From assembly GCA_032821775.1 (NCBI GenBank), contig JAVLRN010000014.1, forward strand, positions 372,001 to 436,000: DNA of 64,000 bases, in the 5' to 3' direction. The DNA comes from Sanguinoderma infundibulare. Lineage: Eukaryota > Basidiomycota > Agaricomycetes > Polyporales > Polyporaceae. The notes under the pieces are model-generated. The model had not been told where the DNA came from. It searched no databases and was given only the letters and a program-made list of their open reading frames with translations. The translations under genes were made by a program, and so were the position numbers. Positions 32,230-43,500 of the stretch are shown here, piece after piece. How positions within the stretch are numbered: position 1 is the first letter of the stretch; each line of letters starts with the position of its first letter.

Positions 32230-33603
32230 ATGGCACCCATCCGCCAACACGGTACTTCCGCCTCCACCCACGAAGAACAGCCTGTCATGTTTGGAGGCGA
32301 CCCCTTCGATTATTGCGAGGAGGTCATCACCGAGGACGGTACACATAAGGTGCGTCTCCATGTACATTCTGGCTCGCATTGGCACAGACTGACGCACATT
32401 TTCGTGCGTAGTACCGCTGCATCATCGAAGGCTGCAACGGCCTCGTGACACGCCGAAACGACTTCCGTCGCCATATGAACCTCCATACTGGTGAATTGTA
32501 TGTGGTTCAACTCGCTTTTGCAGCGATGTGGCGACTGACGATGCCCCCAGCAAGGTGTGGTGCCCACAGTGCACAGACCGTTCCTTCCCTCAGAAGTCCA
32601 ACCTGAACGCCCACATCCTGGCTGTCCAGTGAGTACCACGGGTGTCGTGTCCATTGTTGTCTATGTTGCTGACGCGGTGCCGTTATGTAGCCGGAGGAAT
32701 GCATGCTTCGTATGCCCTCACAAGTGGATCGATGATGCCGGCAACATCTTCCCCTGTCAACAAAAATTCACGACGCAGTCGCGGCTGATCCGGCACAGGA
32801 GAAGCAAACACGATCACCACGCCAAACGCGACAAGAACAAGGTCTTGTTGCCCACCCGTGTGGGGGCCGTGTTCACGGATGCGAATTACAAGAAGCGGAA
32901 GCGGCCAGTTCGTCCCGCTGCTGACCGGGTGGGCGACCGCACGAACGTCGTGGGTGGTTCACGCGCGGTGCGACAATCAGCCGCTCCGTACTCCATTCCA
33001 CCTGTCTCCGTCCGCCGCTCCTCAAGACCGTCCGCGGCGCGCCAGGACGTCGGGGGTCCATCGTCCTCTCAACCTCGCCCCGCCGTCGTCGAGGACTGGT
33101 ACCTCGGCCCCGTGGAGGACGCACCCTCCAACGTCTGTTTCCCGCAGGAGAACGCGCCTCTCTACGTCCCTTTCAAGCAGGATGACGTCTTCACTTTCTG
33201 GCAGAAGCTCGCTGACGGCTTCAAGTTCAACGCCCCCCAGGTCCCCCAACACCCCGCTGCGGTCCCGCACAACTGCACACTTGCGCCCCTAGTTCCGGGT
33301 TTCGACTATTATCTCGCCGAGCCCGCGCCCGCGCCCGCGTTCATGGCCCCCACATTCAACGAGACGGTCGATCCTTCTGCGCTCACGCTCCATTCACCAC
33401 CCCCAGTCGCGATGGACCCGCTCGAGCAGACGGATTTCCTCGATGCGGGAATGTTCCTCGAATTCGGCAGCCCGCAGCCGCTCTTGCCGTGGGACTCGAT
33501 GTTGACCATCCCGTCGGGCCCGTCGACTCCATCGTCGGACTCGTCGCAGTGGGTTGCTGGCCCCAACGACTCGGAGGACACGTTCGGGGGCTACAGCTTG
33601 TGA
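32230..33603 (+). CDS. C2H2 zinc-finger protein, probable transcription factor
   Basis: Exons 32230-32349, 32412-32497, 32551-32628, 32691-33603; introns 62, 53 and 62 nt; 398 aa. Three C2H2-type fingers lie near the N-terminus: YRCIIEGCNG with H-x3-H (about 41-66), VWCPQC with HILAVH (about 70-95), and a longer one (ACFVCPHKW ... HRRSKH, about 98-133) whose spacing is irregular. A basic patch (KKRKRP) follows. The rest is Pro/Ser-rich and acidic toward the end, as in activation regions. Nuclear DNA binding is likely; targets are unknown. The start is set by the TATA box position and by exon 1 being short. No defects seen. Confidence 0.85.
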
Positions 33604-34059
33604 AGACGTCTTTCTCTATCCCTGATTCCTTCCTCTTCTGTCTCCTCTGCTACTCTTCACTGGCATTCTAGCATCTGATTCATTTCCTCTCGACATGCTC
33701 GTCATCTGTAGTCTCGGCATCATCATTGCATTACCGGACGTCCGTTCACATCCTATACCATCAGGATTCACGGACAGGGTCTGGATCTTCTGCATGCTTA
33801 ATACACTGTCACACTTACCCATTGGCCTCTGTTTGTATCGTTAGCATCTATTTTCTGCTCTCCGTTTTCACTGTAGATGTATTTCGATTCGATTATAATG
33901 GCGTGTCCCTGGTCTCCGATTTGCAATTATAGCTTGGCAGTCACGTTGGCCATAGATCGACTTAAACACATTGCGCGTCATTCTCAAGCGTTGTTTACTC
34001 TGTGTCATAATTGTCGAGAGGCATCCGAGCGGTGAGTACATTCTTTATCTCGATCGCGC
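33604..34059. other. 3' region of the C2H2 gene and intergenic sequence
   Basis: No gene seen. A GTGAGTAC donor-like site near 34032 may be a remnant of the intron upstream of the FunK1 relic exon. Confidence 0.4.
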
Positions 34060-34574
34060 GCTTATCACGATGGACACCATCAACTTGAACTCCGGTTGCT
34101 TCACTGCGACATCAGCAGTGGCAATATTATGATCTATCCCAGAGTGAAGCATAACGGTCCCGACGGGGACGGTTCCATCGTATGAATGGGCATCCCCAGC
34201 GACTGGGAACTGTCGAAGTCGGTGGACGACCTGCAGGCCCCATCGGAAGCTACGAAGGCACACCGTTTGGTACGTCGTCATGTGTCGTTTCCTCTTCATG
34301 ACTATTCAACCGTTTTCAGGGCACTTACCAGTTAATGTCGGCCAATCTTCTCCAACGTCTTTCGAGCCCCCTTAAGATCGCGGACGAGCTCGAATCGTTC
34401 ATCCACGTCATCATCTACCATGCCGTCCGAGCCCTCCACTCCAACTGTGACCACACATCCGCGTGGATCATGAACTACTTCCTCCGCTACGTCACCGAGC
34501 GACTAGCGCACAGGGGCACTGGGACACCAGCCGACATAGCGCCCGGGTTCGCAGCCAATGTTGATGAGCATTAA
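34060..34574 (+). pseudogene. FunK1-type protein kinase relic (3' half)
   Basis: The catalytic loop HCDISSGNIMIYP (about 34099-34137) and the metal-binding segment SDWELSK, equivalent to the DWD of FunK1 kinases, are followed by an intron (34270-34319, GTACGT...TTTCAG) and the typical segment GTYQLMSANLLQR...ADELESFIHVIIYHAVR. FunK1 is a kinase family expanded in multicellular fungi. An in-frame TGA at 34183-34185 stands where Trp is expected, and no N-lobe is found upstream, so this is a fragment. The last exon runs directly into the duplicated F-box flank and ends at TAA 34574. Confidence 0.75.
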
Positions 34575-34885
34575 TTTGCAAGTGGTATCGTACGACCGGG
34601 ACGTCTTCACTGATCATAGTTGTTCTCATATAGTTCCTCAAAGACCAAGCCTACCGCTGACCGTGCTATGACCTGACCTTTGTATGTCTGCGCACCGAGA
34701 GAACTGTACTCAACTCCGATCCTGCTGCCACAGTTTCAGCCACAATTTCGGGCCGTGCCGGCATGCCGAGTGGGGCGCTAATTGCTCTCTCGGCGGTAGT
34801 AATAGGGACTATACATAGGTGACTCACCATTGTGCTACGGCCACATGCAGGTGCTTTCGTCGTAAACCAGTCATCGTATACCACC
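34575..34885. other. Upstream flank of F-box copy 5
   Basis: Contains the block TACGACCGGGACGTCTTCAC shared (with changes) with the flanks of the other copies, and a leader nearly identical to the inverted flank of copy 6 at 51710-52040. Confidence 0.6.
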
Positions 34886-36823
34886 ATGCAGGACGATATA
34901 AATGAGCTACTTCACCTAGGAGAACTTGCCCTTCTTGCAGACACCGCGGCTGAAAACCAACATTTACGTGCGTCTTCTTGCGTAGTCATTGATACGCATG
35001 CATTAACCTCAACTCTAGGCGACCGTCAATTCCCGTTGGCGGAACGACAGCTCGCCGAGAAGGACAGGACATCACTTTCCCAACTCCCGCGTACCGAAGT
35101 CCAGGAATGGTGCCTATCGAGGATCGCTGACCATCGGAGCCGCATTCTGTCCGTTCGCCATACACAGCGAAATCCAACATTCGTGCCCTGCGCTCCGTAT
35201 ACAACGACGCCGCACCCATCCACCGGTACCTCCCACCGGAGCTGCTCATGGAGATCTTCGCCAATTTGCGCTCGATCGCGACACCTAGGTACACCCTACC
35301 CGTTCTGCGTGTCTGCGCGTACTGGAGACGGCTCGTGCTCAAGACGCCCCAGTTCTGGGCGAACCTCATCGGCTCGCCGATCTGGGACAGGTGGGACAGC
35401 AGGTGGGACATGCGTCGTTTCAAGGTGGCAATCGCCTATTCAGCCCCCCGGAGTTTCGTCTTACGCATCTCGCGCTTTTACCCGGATCTCGTCCACATTG
35501 TGGTGCGGCATTCTCGCCCTGTCTCTTCTCTAACAGTGTCATGCGCCGTTTCCGACGATAAACTCGCCATTGAAGAGCTCCTACGACAGCACATGCCTCG
35601 TCTCACCAATCTCGCTGTCCTCAACTCCAGTAAAGAGTATCCGCGACCTCTTCTGCCACTAGATCTTCCGCTATATCCAGACCTCCGCGGGCTGCGTCTC
35701 CAACGCATAAAGTTGCTTCCTCCTGTCACCTCGCACCCGTCATTGCGTCATCTCAAACTCGACAAGTCCTTCTTCATCCGCACTGCCGTTCCCGTCTCCA
35801 ACTCGGTCACTGACCACCCATTGCGGGTGGCTCACGACGCTCTCGAACACTTCCCCAGCTTGGAGACGCTGCACATGTACGACACCTTGCGGGGATACGA
35901 TGGAGTGAGTTCGCCATTCCACCACGGAATAGGGTCGGATGTGACGAAGATCGTCCATCTCCGCCGGCTCCGCAGCCTCGAGATGCAGGGCATTGGCCGA
36001 CATATCCCGCTGTTTCTCTCCCACCTTGCCTTCCCCTCGACGACCGCGCTCGTGCTCAAGCCACACGGTCCGCCGCCACCGATCTTTCCGGACATCCGCC
36101 CCTCTCTCGAGGTTTCACCACACGCCGAGCTCCGCCTCGACATCACCCTGTCCGATTCCAAGGTATCAGAGGCAGTGGCGCACTGGGAGACACACGGGCG
36201 AGGGGGTGCGCCCCATCCGCATCTCGCTCTCCGACCACAGGTACAAGCCTGAGACCGTCGCGAGCTTCACGCTCGAGCTCGCGCATGCCCTCGCACCCGT
36301 GCGCGGCGTGACCTCCATGACGGCAAAGGGGAGGTCGCCGCGGACGGCTGAGATGTCATACTGGACGACGGTCCTCGCCGACCTCCCGCAGCTGCGTCGC
36401 CTCGTCTGCACGGAGTACGCAACGACAGAGGACGTCGTGTTCGCCCTCGGGAAGCCATCGTCGAGCGGCGTATTCCCGTGTCCGGACTTGGAGTCTGTCG
36501 CGCTGGTGTTTGACTTCAGATTGGCAGCCGCGAAACGGCAGCCGCCTCAGCCGACTCGGATGTGGGGGCCTCCGCCTGCTGCAAAAGCCGTGCAGCTCGA
36601 CGACGAGCTGAAGGCGGATTGGGGCGCGTTCTGTCAGACGCTCGAGACTTCCTTGCAAGAGAGGGCGGCGGCGGCGGCGGCCCAGTGCCGGTCTATCCGG
36701 AAGCTGTCTGTCGAGGTGCGATGGCTAGCGGCCGACACGGTGGGCAGAGCGGAAATTGGATTGGTGTTGCGCCAGAGGGTGAAGCGGTTCGTTGGACAGG
36801 TTGTCGTCAAGGGGAGCAATTAA
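34886..36823 (+). pseudogene. F-box/LRR-like family copy 5, two frame breaks
   Basis: ATG at 34886, conserved intron (about 34968-35020), then a deletion of some 40 bases near 35158-35165 that shifts the frame just before the F-box core. The core and repeats (LPPELLMEIFANL, LRVCAYWRRLVLKT) read from 35248 to about 36190. One extra G in the run after CACAC near 36195 shifts the frame again, and the C-terminus continues to TAA 36821-36823. About 90 percent similar by eye to copy 6 at 51706-49778, which is inverted. Confidence 0.8.
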
Positions 36824-37471
36824 TGTCTCGGATTCCGATTCCTCGCGTGCGCCGACCTGCTGAACTCAACGCTGCCCGAGTTCTCGCAGAAAATCGTCGC
36901 GCATTCGGATGGGACCACGACGAGGGCAGGGACGGGGAGTTCGTGACATGGACTGACGCCGCGGCGCTGGTTGTTCTGCTTTGTTAAATACCATGACATG
37001 TGCTTTAAACCGCTCTGTTTCGGTACTAGAGCCATAATGCTTGAGGCTTGTTGTTTTCCGATCCAGTTTTTCCAGTGCTCCACGGTTCCAACCGACTTGC
37101 TCAAGTCTACATTCGTGGCCTACGCCGGGTCGCGCCGCTCGGAATCAGCTGATGGTTGCGGAGTCAAGAACGACCGGAGCTGGGTGCGTACGGCCAGTAT
37201 CTACGACATACACGTGCGCCGTGAATTAGAACACGCATACGGGAATACATTGTGGATATGAGCAATCCGTACCGTCCGCGTCGTGGTTAAATAGGGCCTC
37301 TCATCTGCTGACAGATCCTTCCTGTCCTACACGCACTATTTCAAAGCCGAACTGTACGTTGCGCGTCTGTGTGGGATTCAGGGAGGAAGGGGAGAAGAAC
37401 ATCCTGATGGCCAGGCGGCGCCTCCTCCGGAGGTTGGTGCTCTCAAATGTAAAGGTGCGCGCGAGGTCCGG
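36824..37471. other. Intergenic
   Basis: The first 80 nt are F-box 3' flank shared with copy 6. No gene is supported in the remainder. Confidence 0.4.
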
Positions 37472-39165
37472 CTAGTTGTTTACGTGATGTTCCGAGCAGA
37501 GGTGGTCAGGAATTTCTGTATTGCCGCACTGCACTGCAACCACCGTCGCCCAGTGGACTGGAGCATCCCCGTGCGCGATACGAGAGCACAGACCTAAACG
37601 GACGAGGACGGCGAACGTTGGGAGGACGGTCATGCCGTGCGGGAAGAAGGAGAAATGGAGACACAAGGGCGGATTTCCCGTCCACGGAAACCCAGCGTCC
37701 TCAATCGAGAGGGTGAGCGTGGTAGACCCGACGTGTGGATGGGCCAGGAGTTCCATGAGGTGCCACCGGGGGATGTGGAAAGGCGCATGCAGGCCCCGGC
37801 TAGACATGTTCGGCCGCGGCCTGGTCAGCATTTCGGCTGGTGATACGAATTGGTGGGCGACGTAGATGGACTGCCACTTGATGGCGGCGTGTCTGCTTAT
37901 GCGCACCGCGTCCAAACCATGTCTACAGTCTTCATCTAGCCGGACAAGGCGACCATACACGTCCGGACCATGCCAGTGGAGGATGGTATAGAGCGGTCGC
38001 GCGGGGTCTGGGGACTCTGCTCTCTTTAAGAAAACGCCAATGTTGCCCGGCGCGCTTCCGAGCTGGATGCCCACAAGGACGGCGATCAAGTGCTGAGTCC
38101 CGGACGAAGATACTGCGGTGAACACCGGTGCGTTAATTAACACCCCATACGGCGTGATGTCGAATGTCAGCCGCTTCCTTTGAAGAGGCTTCTGCTGCTT
38201 CCCCTCAGCCGTAGTTGGACCAAAGACGCTGTCAATGGACTCACCCGCTTGAGTATGTACCAGGGCTTTCGCTCTCCAAGTGTCTTGTTCTTCTCGATCT
38301 GGATCTCATTGCCGCGAATGAAAAAGTAAGGCGAGGGTGCGAAGAGACCGCCCTCAGGAATACGCGAGGCTGACGCCGGGGGAATGAGCCAGGTGTCTCC
38401 CCACGCGAAGATCGACGCGTCCTCGGACTGCTTCACGATCTCCTCCTGGAACCTCCGGAACGCGTTCTTACCTTCGCCGTAAAGCGCTGGCATGAAGATC
38501 CCGAAGATGCCCATGAGACAGTACGCCTCGTCCTCGGGGCGCGTCGTCTCGCGTCTCGCTGCCCAGGCCATCCGGGCGGCGACGCAGTAATCGCCCGGTG
38601 CGGCTTCAAGCCTCAACACGTCGACCGGAACCCTCGTGATCTCCTGCAAGAGTGGAACGAGATCCGCCTTCGTGCCCAAGGGTTCCCAGGTCTGCGACAG
38701 GAGAACGACAAGGTCGGGAGCGATGAGCTCCTGCAGCGTCCACCCCCGTCGATGCCATATGCTCATTCGAAACGCGGACTCGGGTTGTCCGAGGACGCCG
38801 ACGGGGCCGGCCGGCACGTCGCGCAGGTATACGTAGCAGACGTCGGCAAGGGAGTAGTAGCGATACATGGAGTTGATCGCTTCCGTAAGCTCGGCGCTGC
38901 TCGTCTTGTCGATGCAGCATGTGTCGACCCATCCCCACTCGTAGCCACCACGTTCGGCGAGGATGCAAAAGTTGCGAATTTCTGGGGAAGCGGAGTCACG
39001 GGGATTATCCCCGGACGCGGCGCACCGAGCGCGAAGGGCTTGGAGGACCTGGAAGGTCTGCTCATCCTCTCCCCAGACGTGGGAGAGGATAGCGTACCCT
39101 CTGGGCACGCTTTCGGGGGTGGAGAAAAATTCAAGCTCGGCGCGGGCAGTGTTCAACAGCCACAT
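37472..39165 (-). CDS. HET-domain protein (second)
   Basis: Exon 1 39165-38245, intron 50 nt (GTGAGT...GGCTGAG...AGCAG), exon 2 38194-37472; 547 aa, intact. Starts MWLLNTARAELEF, then YAILSHVWGEDEQTF, GWVDTCCIDKTSSAEL, RRGWTLQELIAP and the post-domain segment RPEDEAYCLMGIFG with MPALYGEGKNAFRRFQEEI, the classic arrangement of incompatibility proteins of this type. The C-terminal 240 residues have no recognised partner domain. Expected role: cytosolic trigger of non-self recognition cell death. An alternative acceptor three bases downstream (CAGCAG) would drop one Gln. Confidence 0.9.
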
Positions 39166-40503
39166 GAGTCAGACCTACTGAAAAATCTCATAGAAATGTA
39201 AGCAATGTCCGATCGTATGAGCCATATAGGCAACAATGCGACGCACCTCGAGAGGGTAGAAGTAAGCATGGTAGTCCATAGGGTCGACGCAAGACTGTAG
39301 TTTTGTCTGAAGCTGCGTGTCCGGGCGGCTCGGTAACCCAGGAAACCACCGAGAGGTTATCAGACCGCCTTGACATGTAACGTAAAGTATCACGATGGTG
39401 GGAGCTTGGTGCAAAGGTGCTGTCACGGTAGAGTCGCACTGCGTCCAAGTCAACTTCTCTGTGCGGAAAGGCCACAAGATCGTCTTGGGAAAGGGACCAT
39501 TTTCACAAAATTCCCTAAGGCCGGAAAGGGTTTGGAAAGGCGTTTGAGTTTTCTTGCGCGGGAAAGGCTTGTAGCCAATTGTTCTGCAAGGAAAGGCGCC
39601 TTTCCCTGACTCCGGAAAGGTGTGGGAATTACCAGGGGGTGCCCTAGGTAGTGATGATGTACAAGCAAGAGTGGAGGAGCTTCAGGCTGCGGCAGCCCAG
39701 GCGAAACGAGTGAGGGCATCGTCGATGATGGAGGCGGATGAGAGGACTCGGAGGAAGGCCAGACTGCAGGAGTAGCCGCATACCGACAACGACCTTGTTC
39801 GGCTCGAGTAATCTTATCTCGGCTAGAGGCGTCCTCCTCCTGCTTTGGTGACTAGCGTCCGGATTTTCATTCTCCGGGGTTGGTGCGCGTGAAACCCGCC
39901 ACGACACCCCTTGGGAAATACTCGACATTTGCTCAGCCTTACCGCACGGCAAAAATGTTGATTTTTGCTTTGCTGTAGTCGGCACCTGACGTGAACGTTG
40001 CGGGGCGTTGCGAGTACCGCCGCTTCACCGCTTGCCAGTGGGGGTAAGCGCGGTTCTTAACCATAGTCGGTCCCAGTCTCCCATCCTCTCATTGTCTTGA
40101 TCGCCTCGGGATAGCTAGCCTAATCCGCATCACTTAGTTTTCATGCCCTTCCAAACATGCGCTCAGCGCTAGAATGAGGATGTGAGACGAAACGGTCTAC
40201 GCACCTGGATCCAAGCACCAGTACCACCGCACGATGGCGTGTGGTGCAGAATCGACAAAAAACGCTTCGAAACGTCATATCGCGAGCAGGACTAGATACA
40301 GGGTTAAGTACGCAACTAAGAGATACACAGCATGTAGATATCTGCAGCACATAAAAGAGAGAGAGATAGAGAGATAGCGAACACGTCCACACACGGCCAA
40401 GACTCGGTACAAAAGATAACACGTCAAGTAACCCAAGCCAGCTCCCTGCCCACGCTTATTTCACACTCGAACCAGCACACGTCTATACCATACCATACCA
40501 TGC
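39166..40503. other. Intergenic with a motif cluster and a coding relic
   Basis: No intact gene. Contains the GGAAAGG cluster (39465-39620). From about 39642 to 39775 a plus-strand frame reads a coiled, Ala/Glu/Arg-rich segment (VEELQAAAAQAKRVRA) ending in TAG, like the C-terminus of a lost gene or element. A short GAGAGAGATAGAGAGATAG tract lies near 40357-40376. Confidence 0.45.
39465..39620 (+). repeat. Cluster of eight GGAAAGG motifs
   Basis: GGAAAGG starts at 39465, 39488, 39523, 39534, 39561, 39590 and 39614, with one inverted copy (CCTTTCC, 39599-39605 region). Spacing is irregular (11 to 35 nt), so it is not a tandem repeat. Function unknown. Confidence 0.7.
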
Positions 40504-43500
40504 CTACGGCGACAACGCGCTCACCCCGCTCCCAGCCGGCGTCCCGAGGTGGTAAAACCCGTTGGCGGGATGGTCCAGCGGCCCCAAGTCCGGCGACGCC
40601 AAGATCGCGCTCATGTCCAGCTGCACCGGGTCCGCGTTCAAGAACGCCATCAAGTCCGCCGTCGACATCCCCCCCGCTCCCACTCCCGGCCCACCCACGT
40701 CCGTCTGCATCATGCTCCCCGCGTCCATGAACGCCGCAGACGCCAGCCCGAACGGTCCCTGCGCCGCGAACTGGGGTTGGGGCTGGGGCGTGGGCGTGGA
40801 GCCGCCGAGGTGGTCGAGGAACGCGTCCGTCGGCTGGAAGTCCTCCGGGCTCCCGTGGTTCACGGGCGAGTCGCCCGAGCCCGCGGGCGACCGCGCGGCG
40901 TTCGACGACGCCTTTTTGCGCACCGGCCGCACCCACGGTGGCCGGTTGCTCGGCGGCGTGCCCCCCTCCTGCTGGCGGGGCGCCGTCTCCAGCGGTATCT
41001 GAGTGACTAGGAGGAAGCAAGCCCGTTATCAGCTTTCGAAGCTGCCAAAAGAAAAGAAAAAAAAAGACGGGGGACCGGAACTCACTCCTGCAGAACTCCT
41101 CCATGAGGTCACCCGATCGCAGCCCGCAAATGTAACGGCCGCTGAAACGCCGCAGGAGTCCCACGCAGGACCGTAGGGCGTCCAGCGCGGGCGGTATGAG
41201 GGGCCGCAGCGAGTCCGAGTGACAGTTGAGCAGCATCGCGACGAGCGTGCGGCCTGCCGCGGTGAGCTGATGAATCACATGCACCCCGTCTGCACGGCCG
41301 CATATAGTCTCTCGTCAGTTCTCACACACACCACCAGACCCCCAAAACTCGAAAGCTGGGCACGCACAGTAAGTCATCAGCCCCTTGGCCGCAATGTGCA
41401 GGTGCGAGGACACGATCTGCAGCGCGCACCCGTGCGCCGCGCGCATCGCCTCGATCTCCGCCTCGCCCTGCTCCCCGTCCGGGACGTGGTTCTGCATGCG
41501 CTCCGCGACCGTCTCCGAGAACCGGTGCCGGTAGATGAGCATGCGCACGTACTGCTCCACGCAATGGATCCGCTCCGCCTGCGTCACCCGGATCACGTCC
41601 CCGCTCGTCATCGTCTCGACGCTGTGCGCCCAATGCGCGGGGATCGCGAGGCAGATCTCGTCCAGGAGCGCCTCCTCCTCGCGCAGCTCCTTCGCGTTCC
41701 CGCGCCGAAGTCCCCCGGACGTCAGGACCGCCGCCGCGCGCGACAGGAAGGGCGAACCTTCGCCGGGAGGCCGGGATGGTGGTATGTCGAGGATGGACTC
41801 GAGGACGACGAAGATCCGCACGCAGCTCACGAACGCGCCCATCCTGCTCTCCGTTTCGGCCGGCTGGAGGCCAATGCTCTCGCGCGTGATGAACTCGTCG
41901 TCGACGATCGCGGGCTCGCCCACGTCGCAGTCGCGCAACCGGAGCAGCGGCGGCCGACCAAAATGCGCGCTGGCCTGTTTGTCCCACAGGTAGACACACC
42001 AAAAGGTCCGCTTCCGCACCTCGTCCTCCACCGGGTCGAAGAGGTCGTAGTCGTCCGCGGAGCGGTGGAGCCCCGCGTCAAAGGAGAGCGTGATGGCCTC
42101 CGAGAGGAGCGCGAACGCTTTTGAGAGGCGTCCCAAACCGACCGCGTAAACGCCCGCGATCAGCACCGACTGGATGGTATACAGCGTCGGCTTGTCCGCC
42201 CCGGGCAACGTCCGTAATCGCGCCAAGAGGTCGAACCACTGCGTCCCCGCGCTGTTGCTGTCGTTCGGGTCCGCACGCACGCGGGGATCGTCAATGTGCC
42301 GCGACGAGAGGCAGCAGATCGAGACGATGAACGCGGCAAAGCCAGGCTCACCCCATTTCCGCGGGTTCCCATAGTCCTGTCAAAACGCGGTCACACGTCA
42401 CGGCGATAAAGGCCAGAAGACCGAGCGAAGGACCTACCGCGAGGAAGCTGGGAACGTGGAGAAAGGGCATGAGGTAGCATGACGTAGAGAGATAACACTG
42501 CACGAGGCTACGATGCGTCATCGCGCGGTCAGCATCAGCCCACGCAGAAGCAAGGTGGTCGGACGATCCGTACCTATCCATGAGCTCGGGGACAATGAAC
42601 GAGGTGATCAGCTTCCAGATGTGCTCGGGGTTGGTCTCTGTGCGCCGAGCCTGGCGGTCGGGGAACCAGTTGAAGGGCTGGCCGTTCTGTCCTTTGCAAG
42701 ACGGCTGTCCGTTTGGTCGATCCGGGTCGGGCTTGACGACGGCGTGTCGTTCGACGAGCAGGTCGAGAATGGGAAGCCCGGAAGTCTCGCCCTGCCACCG
42801 CGTGTATCCCTCGTCGTCGAAGTAGAGGTACGACGAGGAGAGCGACATGCGCGAGCTATCATCCATGGGCTGATCCGCGTTCGAAGTAGATGATCTGAAA
42901 CCCGATCCTGGACTCGCATTCCGAGAACCCGATTTGACAGGTCCAAAAAACGTCGACGGATTAATCAGAGGGTATGCTGTTAGAGAAGGCGGTGGCGCAG
43001 AAGTAGGGAATATATGCGTGGAGGATGCAAAGGACGCATGTGGGCTCGTGCTTGGATCGGCGGGTGATTGCGGGAGACCGGCACCAAGCGCGCCGGCACC
43101 CGCGAAGACTTGCGGGGGAATGGCTTGGATGAGTGTTTCGAGCTGCTGCATACGGTCTTCCAGCGTTGCCGCCCGCCTAAAGACGTAGAAATAGTGTCAG
43201 CGAGCTGTCCAGCCGCTACTTCAAAGCATAACGAAACGTCGCAAGATCGAGGGCCCTTTATAAGGATATAGACAGCGAACTGCGTTTAGAATTAGGTCCG
43301 TGCAACGGAGCTCATTCGGGATCCCAGGCACAGCCAAGTGTCGCCTTCGATCTAAACATTATAGTGAGAGCCTCACGTGCCTAGCTATAAGCAACAGAAG
43401 ATACTGCGCGCAGAGGCTAGGCTCCCGATAATGTCTCGTATCTGTAGGGGGTGCGGGGCTTGGCACACACTTCGTCCCTTCGGAGTACTGTCGCAACATC

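Noticed and set aside
40550..41002. Plus-strand ORFs over the 3' exon of the Zn2Cys6 gene
   Set aside because: Shadow frames; the minus strand has the coherent spliced protein.
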